DNA of 64,000 bases from Isochrysis galbana. Taxonomy: Eukaryota; Haptophyta; Isochrysidales; Isochrysidaceae. Below are positions 38,838 to 47,483 of this stretch, in pieces. The notes beneath the pieces were generated by a model. The model worked only from the letters and a program-made list of their open reading frames with translations. It ran no database searches and was not told the DNA's origin. A program made the position numbers and the translations under genes. Every line of letters starts with the position of its first letter. Position 1 is the first letter of the stretch. Location of the stretch: NCBI GenBank assembly GCA_018136815.1, contig CM030938.1, forward strand, positions 62,001-126,000, read 5' to 3'.

Positions 38838-39875
38838 CTAGCTGTTATCGCCTGACTGTCTTAAAGCCACATCTTTCCATTTGGCGAGATTGGCTGTGAG
38901 TGTCGCATGCATCACCACATGGCCATCCGGAGTGCTAGCTCGAGCCACCGCAAAACATTTTCTGAGCACCCCCATCACCTCATCTCCGTCCCCATCGAGT
39001 ACTTCGCAGAACGGTGACATGACACCTGGGCAACTGGCTGGCGAACCGGCCACGAGCTGTGCCACTTGCTCTCGTGTTGTTTGGTAGTCCGGGCTACCAA
39101 GCACATAGATGGAGAATTGGCAGGCCACACGCGCCGGTAGCTTTGAGGCCTCAGCCACCCATTCCACCTCATCTGCTCGTCGTCCGCGACTCGTTTGCTC
39201 TGAAGCGCACGAGTCAGAAGCCGCTGCGGCCTCTCCAGCCTTGGTGACAATTTTAGCTGCGATCCTTGCGGGATCCGATGCCTGAGCGAGCCCTTTGGCA
39301 ATCTGTTGAGCACGAGCTGGCCCTGAGGCTTGCGCGAGAGCACTCGCCGCCTTGAGCGGGAACAGCCGCAGCTTTCGTGCAAACTGAAGCAGCAGATCGC
39401 GCTTGCTCGGCGGCGTAGTACTTGCGCCCACCGGCGAAAGCGCAATTTCGCCAATGCCGTCGTATCCGCCTCCGCCACTTGGTGGGTCGAGCTCTGCACC
39501 AGCTGTGCGAGGTGGCAGCTCAAAAGCCGAGCCGACGAGCGGATCACAAGAGGAGAAGAGGCAGACCATCGAAACATGTGGCTCGCTGGGTAGCCGCGCT
39601 GCGCGGCCAAGCACGACACGGGACGCTTCGAATAGCGTAGGCTCTGGACCGAGGAGGCATGAGGAAACTGAGTCTGCTGTGGTGGCCAGCCCAAGTGTGC
39701 GCAGTCCTCTGGTGGACAACTTGATGGCCTCCTTGAGGGATGCACCCTCCGGCACCTTTGGGTAGAGAGAGATGCGCAATCCCGTCACACCGCTCGCGCA
39801 GGGGCGAGTGGCGATGCAGAGGAGCAGCAGGCGCACTGCCGCCGAGGGGATCAAAGCGGATCCAAGTGTTGGCAT
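38838..39875 (-). CDS. YkoF-like thiamine/HMP-binding protein
   Basis: 345 aa. N-terminal signal peptide-like segment (AVRLLLLCIATRPCASG), then two copies of the YkoF-type alpha/beta domain: first near residues 30-120 (LRISLYPKVPEGASLKEAIK ... GPEPTLFEASRVVLGRA ... HVSMVCLFSSCDP), second near residues 250-340 (ACQFSIYVLGSPDYQTTREQ ... DEVMGVLRKCFAVA ... GHVVMHATLTANL). Between them is a Ala/Arg-rich helical linker. YkoF-family proteins bind thiamine or its pyrimidine precursor HMP and in bacteria sit with thiamine uptake genes. The tandem layout matches the bacterial protein, but here with a eukaryotic leader and a long linker. Many marine algae need exogenous thiamine or HMP, so a salvage role (secretory pathway, surface or plastid) is plausible. 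No neighbouring thiamine gene. Confidence 0.7.
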   Translation of the reverse strand: MPTLGSALIPSAAVRLLLLCIATRPCASGVTGLRISLYPKVPEGASLKEAIKLSTRGLRTLGLATTADSVSSCLLGPEPTLFEASRVVLGRAARLPSEPHVSMVCLFSSCDPLVGSAFELPPRTAGAELDPPSGGGGYDGIGEIALSPVGASTTPPSKRDLLLQFARKLRLFPLKAASALAQASGPARAQQIAKGLAQASDPARIAAKIVTKAGEAAAASDSCASEQTSRGRRADEVEWVAEASKLPARVACQFSIYVLGSPDYQTTREQVAQLVAGSPASCPGVMSPFCEVLDGDGDEVMGVLRKCFAVARASTPDGHVVMHATLTANLAKWKDVALRQSGDNS

Positions 39876-40832
39876 GGGGGAGGCAGAAGCTAGGGGATGC
39901 GACAGTAGGAGAGGGGGAGCGCAAGCGAGGAGAAGTTTGAGATGGTGTCACAAGTAGAAGCAAGTGGCACGAACGGACGCGGAGGCGGTCACGGCCGAGC
40001 GTAGAAGCTGAGAGCGAAGGAGGCCCCGCCCCCGCCGCCACCGTCGGCCCGACGGCTCGGCTCTCTCTCTCTCTGGATCTCTCGATGCGCGATGTAAGAG
40101 TATTTTACTCTTAGTTCGAAGATACTCGCAATTCCGCTTGGGAATTGGGAATTGGGAAAAGTTATTTATAGTAGTACCACTATTGGCCTCGTGCTCGGGT
40201 GGGTGCTCGTTCACATCAAACCTGTACGACGGGCAGGACACTGCTGAGTGCTGAGTTTATCTTCGGGTTAGTGATAATCTTACTCGCTGTTAAAAACTCG
40301 AAGATGTTTGGCGCCTCTTGCTCTTGCTCTTGCTTTGGCTTTGGGGCCGTTCCGCCGTTCCTCCGGGCGGGTGAATTGTGAATTGTGATTGTGACTGAAC
40401 AGATTGTCGACTATGTTCTCCTCCCTGGTCTTGCCTTCTTTGCGAGTGAAGCGAGCTAGCTTATTCAGTGTCTCGATATTATGGATACATCCATTATCCA
40501 TTCGCTTCTACTGTTATGATCTCCTTGCGTGGGGAGTCCTGCAGCTTCTCCTACAGCTTCCCCCGCAGGTCTTACGGGTTCCTCCGCCGATTTCCCCCCG
40601 CGGGTCTTACGGGTTCCCCCGCCGGGTCTTACGGGTTCCCCCGCCGATTCCCCCCGCGGGTCTTACGGGTTCCCCCGCCGATCTTACGGGCTCTTCTCCC
40701 GTCGTTCTCTCGTTTCTCTGCACGTGGTTGTCGCGCGCGTTCTACTGTGTTACTATAAGTGTCGCGCGCGTTACCGTGAATGTGCGTGCGTGCAAATATA
40801 GGAAATCTTATTGGTTTGAGATTACTCTGGCG
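39876..40832. other. Intergenic: minisatellite of TCTTACGGGTTCC units
   Basis: No gene. An AT-rich patch lies at 40090-40320. At 40566-40695 there is a minisatellite (separate entry). Confidence 0.45.
40566..40695. repeat. TCTTACGGGTTCC(C/T)CCGCCG minisatellite
   Basis: Five imperfect units of TCTTACGGGTTCCCCCGCCG, three of them followed by ATTCCCCCCGCGGG-type spacers, giving a unit of about 20 or 36 bp. Confidence 0.7.
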
Positions 40833-41031
40833 ATGCGTTCGGCGATGGCGCTCTGCCTCGCACAAGCCGCGATGGTTGCCGCATGGGCACCACCGCGATA
40901 TGGAGCTGCTGCACGGGACTGGGTGGGTCCCTATGGACCCTGCCCACCTGCCCGCAGTCATACGGCGCGCTCTCGCCTCCATGCGGAGCGCTCGGACCTC
41001 ATCTCCCCCCTCGCCTCGTCCACCCTTCATG
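40833..41031 (+). pseudogene. Orphan first exon with signal/transit peptide, cut by LINE
   Basis: ATG at 40833 opens MRSAMALCLAQAAMVAAWAP, a clear N-terminal hydrophobic targeting segment, then a mature-like region (RYGAAARDWVGPYGPCPP ... ERSDLISPLASS). A canonical donor (CATG/GTGAGC) follows at 41031/41032. About 15 bases later the sequence becomes a LINE C-terminal fragment, so the downstream exons are lost or displaced. It looks like the 5' exon of a secreted or plastid-targeted protein. Product unknown. Confidence 0.4.
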
Positions 41032-41044
41032 GTGAGCCGATGGC

Positions 41045-41270
41045 TTGTGGTTACCCCGGTACAAACACACCCGAAAGTCTGAAAGCGTTGTACGTGATAG
41101 CGTGGAAATACATACTAAGAGACTTCTATAGAATAGCATTTGAGTCGTATGAATACCACTATATCCCAGTCTTGGAGTCCACACTAGTGAGGTTCGCCAC
41201 ATTGGTTAGGGGCCTCACCCCGCCACAGCAGCATTGTTTAATGCGCACAAGTAAAGCCGCCCATGCATGA
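41045..41270 (+). mobile_element. LINE C-terminal fragment
   Basis: Plus-strand frame GTNTPESLKALYVIAWKYIL ... ESTLVRFATLVRGLTPPQQH ... SKAAHA, nearly identical to the end of the LINE at 0.7-2.4 kb but stopped early (TGA at 41268-41270). Truncated at both ends. Confidence 0.8.
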
Positions 41271-41477
41271 GGCGACGGCGTTTGCGTTTGTCGTTTGTGG
41301 TTCGTTGCTCGGAGGGCTTTCGTTATTGTTCCACCCCTGCTTCGTCTAATTAATGGCGTTTTACCGGCAAGTTGCGGCAAGCAAGTGTATATTCGTTGTC
41401 ACGCACCAACTCGAGCGGGATGCAGCATACCCTCTTGCCAAACGAGTGGGTTGGATAGCTACCCTCATGATCCCCAC
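41271..41477. other. Short intergenic stretch
   Basis: No feature recognised. Confidence 0.3.
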
Positions 41478-41640
41478 GATCTTCCGCGATTGAACGCTTT
41501 TCCATGTGTAGGCTGATGGTGATTGAACGCTTTTCCATGCGGTGGGGGTGATGGCGATTGAACGCGTTCCACGTGTAGGCTGATGGTGATTGAACGCTTT
41601 TCTATGCTGTGGGTGATGGTGATTGAGCGCTTCTCGCCTG
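41478..41640. repeat. GATTGAACGCTTTTCCATG minisatellite
   Basis: Five units with GATTGA(A/G)CGCTT(T)T, partly with CCATG(T/C) and (G)GTGATGG between them; period 30-45 bp. A shorter cluster of the same word, inverted, lies at 19905-19962. Confidence 0.65.
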
Positions 41641-41833
41641 ATGGAAGACCATCTCCATCTGTAACAACGGCTCGGGGGCACCTAGACGGGCGCGCCCCCT
41701 GCTTGGGAGCGCGTGAGCGTCGCTGCGTCTGCAATGTTCTGATCGGCCGGAGCGGCGGGGCGACGGAGAGAGAGGAAGGGCCTTCGGAAGGGGGCGGGGC
41801 GCGCTCCATGACCCTATCGTTATAACGACAGTT
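41641..41833 (-). mobile_element. LINE 5' head (MERAPPPSEG)
   Basis: Minus strand from 41833: CAACTGTCGTTATAACGATA, then GGGTCATGGAGCGCGCC. The palindromic core TCGTTATAACGA sits 5-6 bases before the ATG (41809). The frame MERAPPPSEGPSSLSVAPPL continues to the minisatellite, where the element ends. Only the head is left. Confidence 0.55.
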
Positions 41834-41883
41834 GAGCTGGGGGGGGGTCGAAGGGATACATGTTTGTGCGTGCGTCAGAGGCA

Positions 41884-42286
41884 TCAGCACCCACCAAGGT
41901 GTACGGGCAAGTACGCTGCGATTTGTTGTGATAGCACCGGGCTAGTGGCAGTAGTAGTACTAGTACTAACACTCAGCTGTTTTATTGTTAGTGCTGTAGC
42001 ATCTATTGCCCCAATAACATCGGCAGCAAAAGGGAAAGGGAGACATGGAGATGGGGAATGTCCTGTCAAATAAGGTGAAAGGTTATGTAAGACAATAGCA
42101 AGAGCAAACATAAAGAAGCTAGAGCGACAATGAAGAAGCACAAGCGGAAAGAAGATACATGGACAAGAGGGGCCAACACGGCGTCCAGCGTGCATAGCCA
42201 TCCGCCGTCACAACAAGCACAATCACAAAGAGCATCAAGCATCAAGAGAGGCCAACGCGGCGTCGAGCGTGCACGGCCATCTACCG
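41884..42286. other. Inverted AT-rich repeat copy and a 45-bp duplication
   Basis: 41884-42000 is an inverted copy of the dispersed AT-rich repeat. At 42157-42205 and 42245-42292 a GGCCAACRCGGCGTCSAGCG unit is repeated about 88 bp apart. Confidence 0.45.
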
Positions 42287-43150
42287 TTAGTCATTACTGC
42301 GCTTCCGCCTCTTGCTCAGCAGACGCAGACGTCTTGCGCGAGCCCGAAACCATAGGCAACATGCAGACATGGCCAACACAGTGGAGACACTGATGACAAT
42401 TGGCCTTTGTTGCCATTGCCATTGTAAAAGCTCACCCACCGATTGACCTCGGCAGCCTATGAGCAATCCGTCGGTTTGGCGCAGGCAGTTGAAACCCTTG
42501 GGACACTCCTCGAAGCAGCAATCACAATCCCGCTCCCAAGGAGGAGGCCGGTTGAGAAGCCACTCTTTCCACTCCGCTATGGCCAGTGAGATGCGGTACT
42601 CCTCACGGCCAAAGGCGGTAGCAACGTCGGAAGCAGGGATGGCGGGCGAGCTGCGAGGGTCTGACGGGGCGTGCGCCATTAATCTCTCTCTCTCGCTCGC
42701 GCCCTCGATGCTTCCCTCGCCACGCACCCCACGGCGGGGTTCGACCGACGCGCCGGCCTGGAGCAAACGCTGCTCCGCATCCGCACTCAAGATGCGTCTG
42801 GTGGGTGCCTCAGAAGCGCCAGCCCGGTGGGGCGCAACACAGCTGCGTCGCCCATCGTGTTGATCTTCAGCCCCCTCCTCCAGAGGCAGCAAGTGCCCCT
42901 TCCCCTCGGCGCGCAGGGCGGAGCGCAATGCAGCAAGGCCGCAGTGGCGGTCAGCGAGCACACTCCGCAGCATCGCATCCCACTCGCGAGGCGCCGCGTG
43001 AGGCGCGGCGGCCGAGAGGTCGCGCAGCTTGGCGTGGAGCAGACGTATCTCGTCGCGCGCCAGCGAGCCCGCATCCAGGCTGCCAAATGCAGCCGCGCTC
43101 GCCGAGAGCAGCTCGGACAGCTCCGCCTGCTGTGCGCCCGTCAACACCAT
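42287..43150 (-). CDS. Hypothetical protein with C-terminal TM and Cys cluster
   Basis: 287 aa, no family recognised. N-terminal half is Ala/Leu-rich and helical (QQAELSELLSASAAAFGSLD ... LRDLSAAAPHAAPREWDAML). A middle segment (EEYRISLAIAEWKEWLLNRP) precedes a Cys-rich patch (CDCCFEECPKGFNC ... IGC), then a single membrane helix (VISVSTVLAMSACCLWF) and a basic end (RRLRLLSKRRKRSND). That suggests a tail-anchored or type II protein with the Cys patch next to the membrane. A poly-C run sits directly upstream of the ATG at 43150, as in other genes here. The end overlaps a 45-bp duplication. Confidence 0.55.
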   Translation of the reverse strand: MVLTGAQQAELSELLSASAAAFGSLDAGSLARDEIRLLHAKLRDLSAAAPHAAPREWDAMLRSVLADRHCGLAALRSALRAEGKGHLLPLEEGAEDQHDGRRSCVAPHRAGASEAPTRRILSADAEQRLLQAGASVEPRRGVRGEGSIEGASERERLMAHAPSDPRSSPAIPASDVATAFGREEYRISLAIAEWKEWLLNRPPPWERDCDCCFEECPKGFNCLRQTDGLLIGCRGQSVGELLQWQWQQRPIVISVSTVLAMSACCLWFRARARRLRLLSKRRKRSND

Positions 43151-44128
43151 GGCGCGCCGCCCCCCCCCCCCCCCCCCGCCGCAACTAAATTTATGTTACC
43201 CCCGAGGAGCCAACGCCCCCCAGGAGCTCTTGGGGGCCCCCGAGAGCTATCGGGGGGAAATTTTAAATTTTCTCCCGACCTAGAGCTACCGGGGGACCGA
43301 GAGAATCCCCCGAGAGCTATTGGGAGATTTTACCTCCCCCGGGGAGCTATCGCGTTTTAAAGGTCGGGCCCCAGTAGCTATCAGGGGCGAAAGGCGAAAG
43401 GCGGCCCCCGTGTTGTATCGTCCAGGCCTCATGGCAGGAATATTTCGGCATGGGTACGTGCCTTCGTCGTTATATATCGTCTTCTATGTTCGTCTTGGTC
43501 ACTCAAGGCGTGCAGATTCGGATTCTCCCTGGGCTCAAATCCTGGTCCGCCGATTTTCGTCTCGAAATTCGAAGATTTGAGTTTTATTTTTCACTGTGGC
43601 AAAAAAGGGGGGTCCGCCAGCCACCGCCCCTGCCCCCCCCTCCCTCTCCCACGGAATCGGAGCTGCCAGTTCCGACGAGCTCTCTCTCTCCTCTCCTCTC
43701 GGTCGCGGTGTCCTCTCTCTGCAAAGGGGGTTGGGAACCGTCTCTTCGATAATATATGCACAGGCGCTCGACATCTCTCTTACATAGCAGTTTCATTCAG
43801 CTGCGAATCATCTAAATACTTTCCTGAAAAATTATAAGTTATAGGAGGCTGATTTATACAGTTTTCTGAATTGGCAGGTAGCCAATATTCTTTAGGGGCA
43901 TCATGATCCACCTGTTCGAGAATTCTCGTACAGCGCCCGATGTTCACGTCCTTTCCATTCTTACGAATTGCGAATTTTTCAACGACTCTCTTTTACAACT
44001 TTTCTCATAAATGGCTCTGTTTTTTTGCACAAATGTAGTCTCTCTCTTGCCTACCTGCCCTCCATCCACGAGGCTCCCTCGCTCCCTCGCTCCCTCGCTC
44101 CCTCTCCTCCCTAGGAGTACTGGTCGGG
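43151..44128. other. Intergenic: AGCTATCGGGGG hairpin repeats and CT tracts
   Basis: Contains the hairpin cluster at 43195-43395 and C/CT-rich tracts around 43620-43720 and 44075-44110. No gene supported. Confidence 0.45.
43195..43395. repeat. Cluster of CCCCGAGAGCTATCGGGG hairpins
   Basis: At least six imperfect inverted-repeat units in 200 bp: CCCGAGAGCTATCGGGGG, CGACCTAGAGCTACCGGGGG, CCCCCGAGAGCTATTGGGAG, CCCCGGGGAGCTATCGCG, CCCAGTAGCTATCAGGGG and a first GAGGAGCCAACGCCCCCC-like variant. The AGCTA(T/C) centre is constant while the GC arms vary, partly in compensation. Confidence 0.6.
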
Positions 44129-44623
44129 ATGAGGGGCGATGCACAGAGTGAGGCTTGGGCCGAGGTTGCGCGGCTGAAGGGCCGGCTTGAGGAGGCTGAG
44201 GGCTACGTGCGACGGCTCACGGCGGACCGCAAGCATCTGAGCTCGCAGTACGAGTTTCAGCGCCGCCGCTGCGCAGTTCTGTCAGCGGCGGCGGAGATGC
44301 AGTCGAGCAGAGTCTCAGCCATCGCGTCGTCGTCGATGTGGGACAAGGAGGCGAGCGTCCTGGCAAAGATGATTGATGGCTCGGTGGACGAACCAGGACG
44401 ACCTGCCCGAGTTATGCTTCCGCGCCCTGTACAAGTTGCGCGGCTCCAACGGCGAACGGCTGAGCGAGGGCCTGGCCACGTTGCCCAACTTCGGCATGTT
44501 CGAGTCGGTCAAGAAGAAGATAAGGGAGGAGGCCTACGCGGACGTCAACGAGCACCTCCGCAGTGTATTCTCGGCCGAGAAGTGGAACCTGATCCGCCGA
44601 AATGGCAGCTGCGGCTGCCCTGT
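44129..44623 (+). pseudogene. Coiled-coil protein fragment with one frame break
   Basis: ATG at 44129 opens MRGDAQSEAWAEVARLKGRL, a coiled coil to about residue 50 (RLEEAEGYVRRLTADRKHLS), then SSSMWDKEASVLAKMIDGSV. At about 44385 the protein-like frame shifts by one base and continues NQDDLPELCFRALYKLRGSN, GMFESVKKKIREEAYADVNE and EKWNLIRRNGSCGCP. A GTAAGC donor follows at about 44623, with no exon found downstream before the LINE head at 44.9 kb. Either a real gene with a sequencing indel, cut by repeats, or a pseudogene. Family unknown. Confidence 0.45.
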
Positions 44624-44906
44624 AAGCGAGAGTGGGCACAGCTGGCAGATTTTTCAGGCGCACTCTGGCGCATGGCATGGCTGTGTTAACGCACACACAG
44701 TCATGACCTGGGACCGAAATGTCCTTAAACTATAGGGATCAGGACGTTGGCACAGCTCACGTTGCGCCATCGGAGGAATGATCCCACAGTCCCTTGTCAC
44801 GTAGGAGTAGAGTTGCCTGAGGGATGTATGGCGTTCGGTGCTGGTGAGGGTGTGGGCCGCGCGAGCACGTCGAGGAGCGCGCCAAGCCACCAACTAAGGG
44901 TGTTGG
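44624..44906. other. Short intergenic stretch
   Basis: Nothing recognised; on the minus strand it would be the 3' side of the LINE head at 44971. Confidence 0.3.
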
Positions 44907-44971
44907 AGGGGCCCGAAGGAGAGGTGGGGAGCGGCGGCGCGCTCCATGGCGACCAACTATAAAGTTAGTTG
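44907..44971 (-). mobile_element. LINE 5' head, 64 bp, identical to the one at 24.4 kb
   Basis: Minus strand: CAACTAACTTTATAGTTG, then GTCGCCATGGAGCGCG and on to CTTCGGGCCCC. The first 64 bases equal those at 24420-24483; sequence then differs. It is joined directly to the truncated RT of the neighbouring copy, so the RT frame ends on a TAA inside this hairpin. Confidence 0.6.
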
Positions 44972-46506
44972 AACTGGCTTATTTTAAGTTCGGCTCCATT
45001 GACAATGATTCCTTCTATTTCGTCGTCTTCGTTGATCGCCCGGGTGAGTGCTTCCGCCGTGAGTAGAAAAGCCAGCGGCGATAGCGGGCATCCTTGAGGA
45101 ACCCCGCTCGCTACGTTGAACGGGAAGCTTCTGCCCCCGTTGGCCTTGATGTATCGAATGGGCTTCGCTTCGGTGTTGGTTAGAGCTTTCGCGTATCTAC
45201 GGAAGTCTTCCCCGAATTTTAGCTTTTCGAGTGCGATGTGATAAAATTCCCAATTAACTCTGTCGAAGGCTTTTTCCCAGTCCAGCGCTAGGAGGAGTCC
45301 GGGCTCCCCCGTTTCTTCTAGGTACGCGTGTGTAAGTTGCAACAAGTGAGTAGCTTCGCCTATTAGTCGATGTGGGACGAAACCCAGTTGGTCCTTCGAG
45401 ATAATGTTTCCGATCACCGTTTTCAGTCTGTCCGTGAGTATTTTGGCTAAGATTTTGTAGTCGCTTTGTAGCAACGTGATAGGTCTATAGTTTCTAGGGT
45501 CCCGCGTGTCCCCTTTTTTATACAAGAGTATTATGTCCCCTTCTCTCATAGACACGTTCAGGTGCCCCTGTTCTAGCGCATGGTTCAAAACTCTTAGGAA
45601 GTCGTGCTTAACTATCTCTACGAAGCTTTTATAGAATTCCGCCGGTAGCGCGTCCGGTCCCGCGCTTTTGCCTCTGCCCATCTGTGCTATGGCGTTCAGT
45701 AGTTCCTCCATGGTAATTCTCCCCTCTATTGCTTCTCTATCCCATGTGTTCATGGGTTGTGCTTCCATCACCGCCTCCAAGTCGCGGTCCCTCACGTTTT
45801 GTCTCTCTTGGTATAACCACACGTAGTATCTACGGAGCTCTTTGCGTATCTCTGCATCGTCGGTGGTTGTGCCCCTTGTGTCGTCGCCCGGGGCGTTCCA
45901 GTCGCCCGTAACGTATAGTTCCGGTATAGCGCTATTGGATGCCCGGGATTGGAACTTCTGGAAGAACTCTTTCGTCATTCTCTCCTCATTCTTGAGGGAG
46001 TCGAAGCTCTCTTCGTTCGTGGGCCTGGACGTTTTCCGAATTGTATCTATCGTGGCGTTAAGTTCGCGGATTCTGTCTAGTTTCCGGGCGTCAGGCTCTC
46101 CGTCGTCGAGCTCGATTCCCAGAAGCGCTAGCTCGTCAATCGCTTTAGCAATCGCTTGGTGCTCTTTGCCCTGTCGCGTCGCCCATAAGAGGTATGTGGC
46201 CACCGCTCTTTTGGCATTGCCCCAAGCCCCACTGGTGTGGTGTGACTGGTGTGGCTGTGTGTTGTGTTGGAGGTGTGCTGTATGCTGGCTGCTGCCAGCA
46301 TGGCAGCCTTGTTCGTGGCGTTCGCGGTGGTCCGCGGGCGTGGCAGGCTGGCTCCTGTGCCCACCTGGCTGGGAGGGTCGTCCTGACGCGGTCGCTTCGG
46401 CGACAGCGGGGTGTCACTCAAACCTTCGTCCATCTCGGCGAGGGCAGCGGCAGCGAGGGAGGGCGGCGGCGCGCGCTCCATGTCCCTATCAGTTTACTGA
46501 TAGTTG
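44972..46506 (-). mobile_element. LINE copy: head, N-terminal segment and reverse transcriptase
   Basis: Minus strand. Head hairpin CTATCAGTTTACTGATAG (46486-46503) just before the ATG at 46481 (MERAPPPSLAAAALAEMDEG). A short Ser/Thr/Pro-rich segment runs to about 46190 and then changes frame to the RT ORF (46203 to 44965). No endonuclease domain lies between, so that part is deleted. RT motifs: GKSAGPDALPAEFYKSF, EGDIILLYKKGDTRDPRNYR, PITLLQSDYKILAKILTDRL, a DQLGFVP block, LLLALDWEKAFDRVNWEF and GVPQGCPLSPLAFLL. The copy stops at AELKISQF, immediately before the expected ADD catalytic motif. So it is inactive on two counts. Confidence 0.9.
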
Positions 46507-47483
46507 CCTAGGTGCCGTCGAGGGTGGGAGACCAGAGGAACGCCTGGAGAGAGCGACCCTACTATGAATGCGAGGCGTGCACCCCTCCCAAGCCGAATGG
46601 AGGAGGGCTACCAAATGCGGAAGCAAACGACCCGAAAACGTCCAGCTTATCGCCTAGGAACAATCGAGCATTTCCGGGTACTCATACGTGGCAGCATCAG
46701 GCCTTTGATAATAGTAGTATGATTTTCTGCTGTGGTTGTGGTTGCGCGCGTCGCTTTTTTTAGTAGTAGCATTACTGCATAATTATTCACCGCCCATCTA
46801 ACTATTGCTACCATAAACCCGCTTGCTACTGCGGCACGCGACATCTCACTAATCCACGACAACGGCGGTCTCTTCAATCAATATGCATTGCGCAAATTAA
46901 AACCGTCACTTGCTGACTACGACTGATCGTCTCGAGCCACTGCCGAACGTCTCGCGTCGCTCGCATTTTGCCGCGCGGGCGTCTGCGATCCCAATCGGAG
47001 CCTAGTACTCAACGCCAAGTCGCTACTCTTGAAGCACCTACTCGAAGCGCAATGCAAGTGATACAGCTCGGCGGCTGGCACATACCGGTGAGGAGTAGAA
47101 CCACGGAGCCAATCGCAATTGTCTCAGAAGCTGCCGTATCGAAAATCAATAGGACAACGCCGGGGCCGAGGTGAGCGGAAGAAGGGCGCGTGCAGATGGA
47201 TATTTGGTGTGGAGAGAGTGTAGCTCGCAATAGTGCGACACCAAGCATGACCCCGTGCACGGAGCGAGAATTTCGCGCCAACTTACAGAGCTGACGGTGG
47301 AGGATGACGCCGCTGCAAGTTGAATAGTGAAACGCTAGGCACGCACGCCGCGACCGTGAGGAATACTACGATATTGCATGTGCAGAGGCTCTCATCTGCG
47401 CCGCTGCCACGAGCCGACGGGCAACGTCCCTGCGCTCAACGTGCGCACGCACGCGCGTGTTGGTTGTGGGCATCGAGCGTGCT
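46507..47483. other. Intergenic, nothing recognised
   Basis: No gene, repeat or RNA identified. It includes the 3' flank of the kinase gene at the right end. Confidence 0.4.

Noticed and set aside
40566-40695. CRISPR-like array (TCTTACGGGTTCC units)
   Set aside because: Spacers are short and repeated themselves; it is a minisatellite.
42287-43150. Possible zinc finger in the Cys cluster
   Set aside because: Cys spacing (CDCC...EEC...NC...GC) fits no zinc-binding pattern I know well enough to name.
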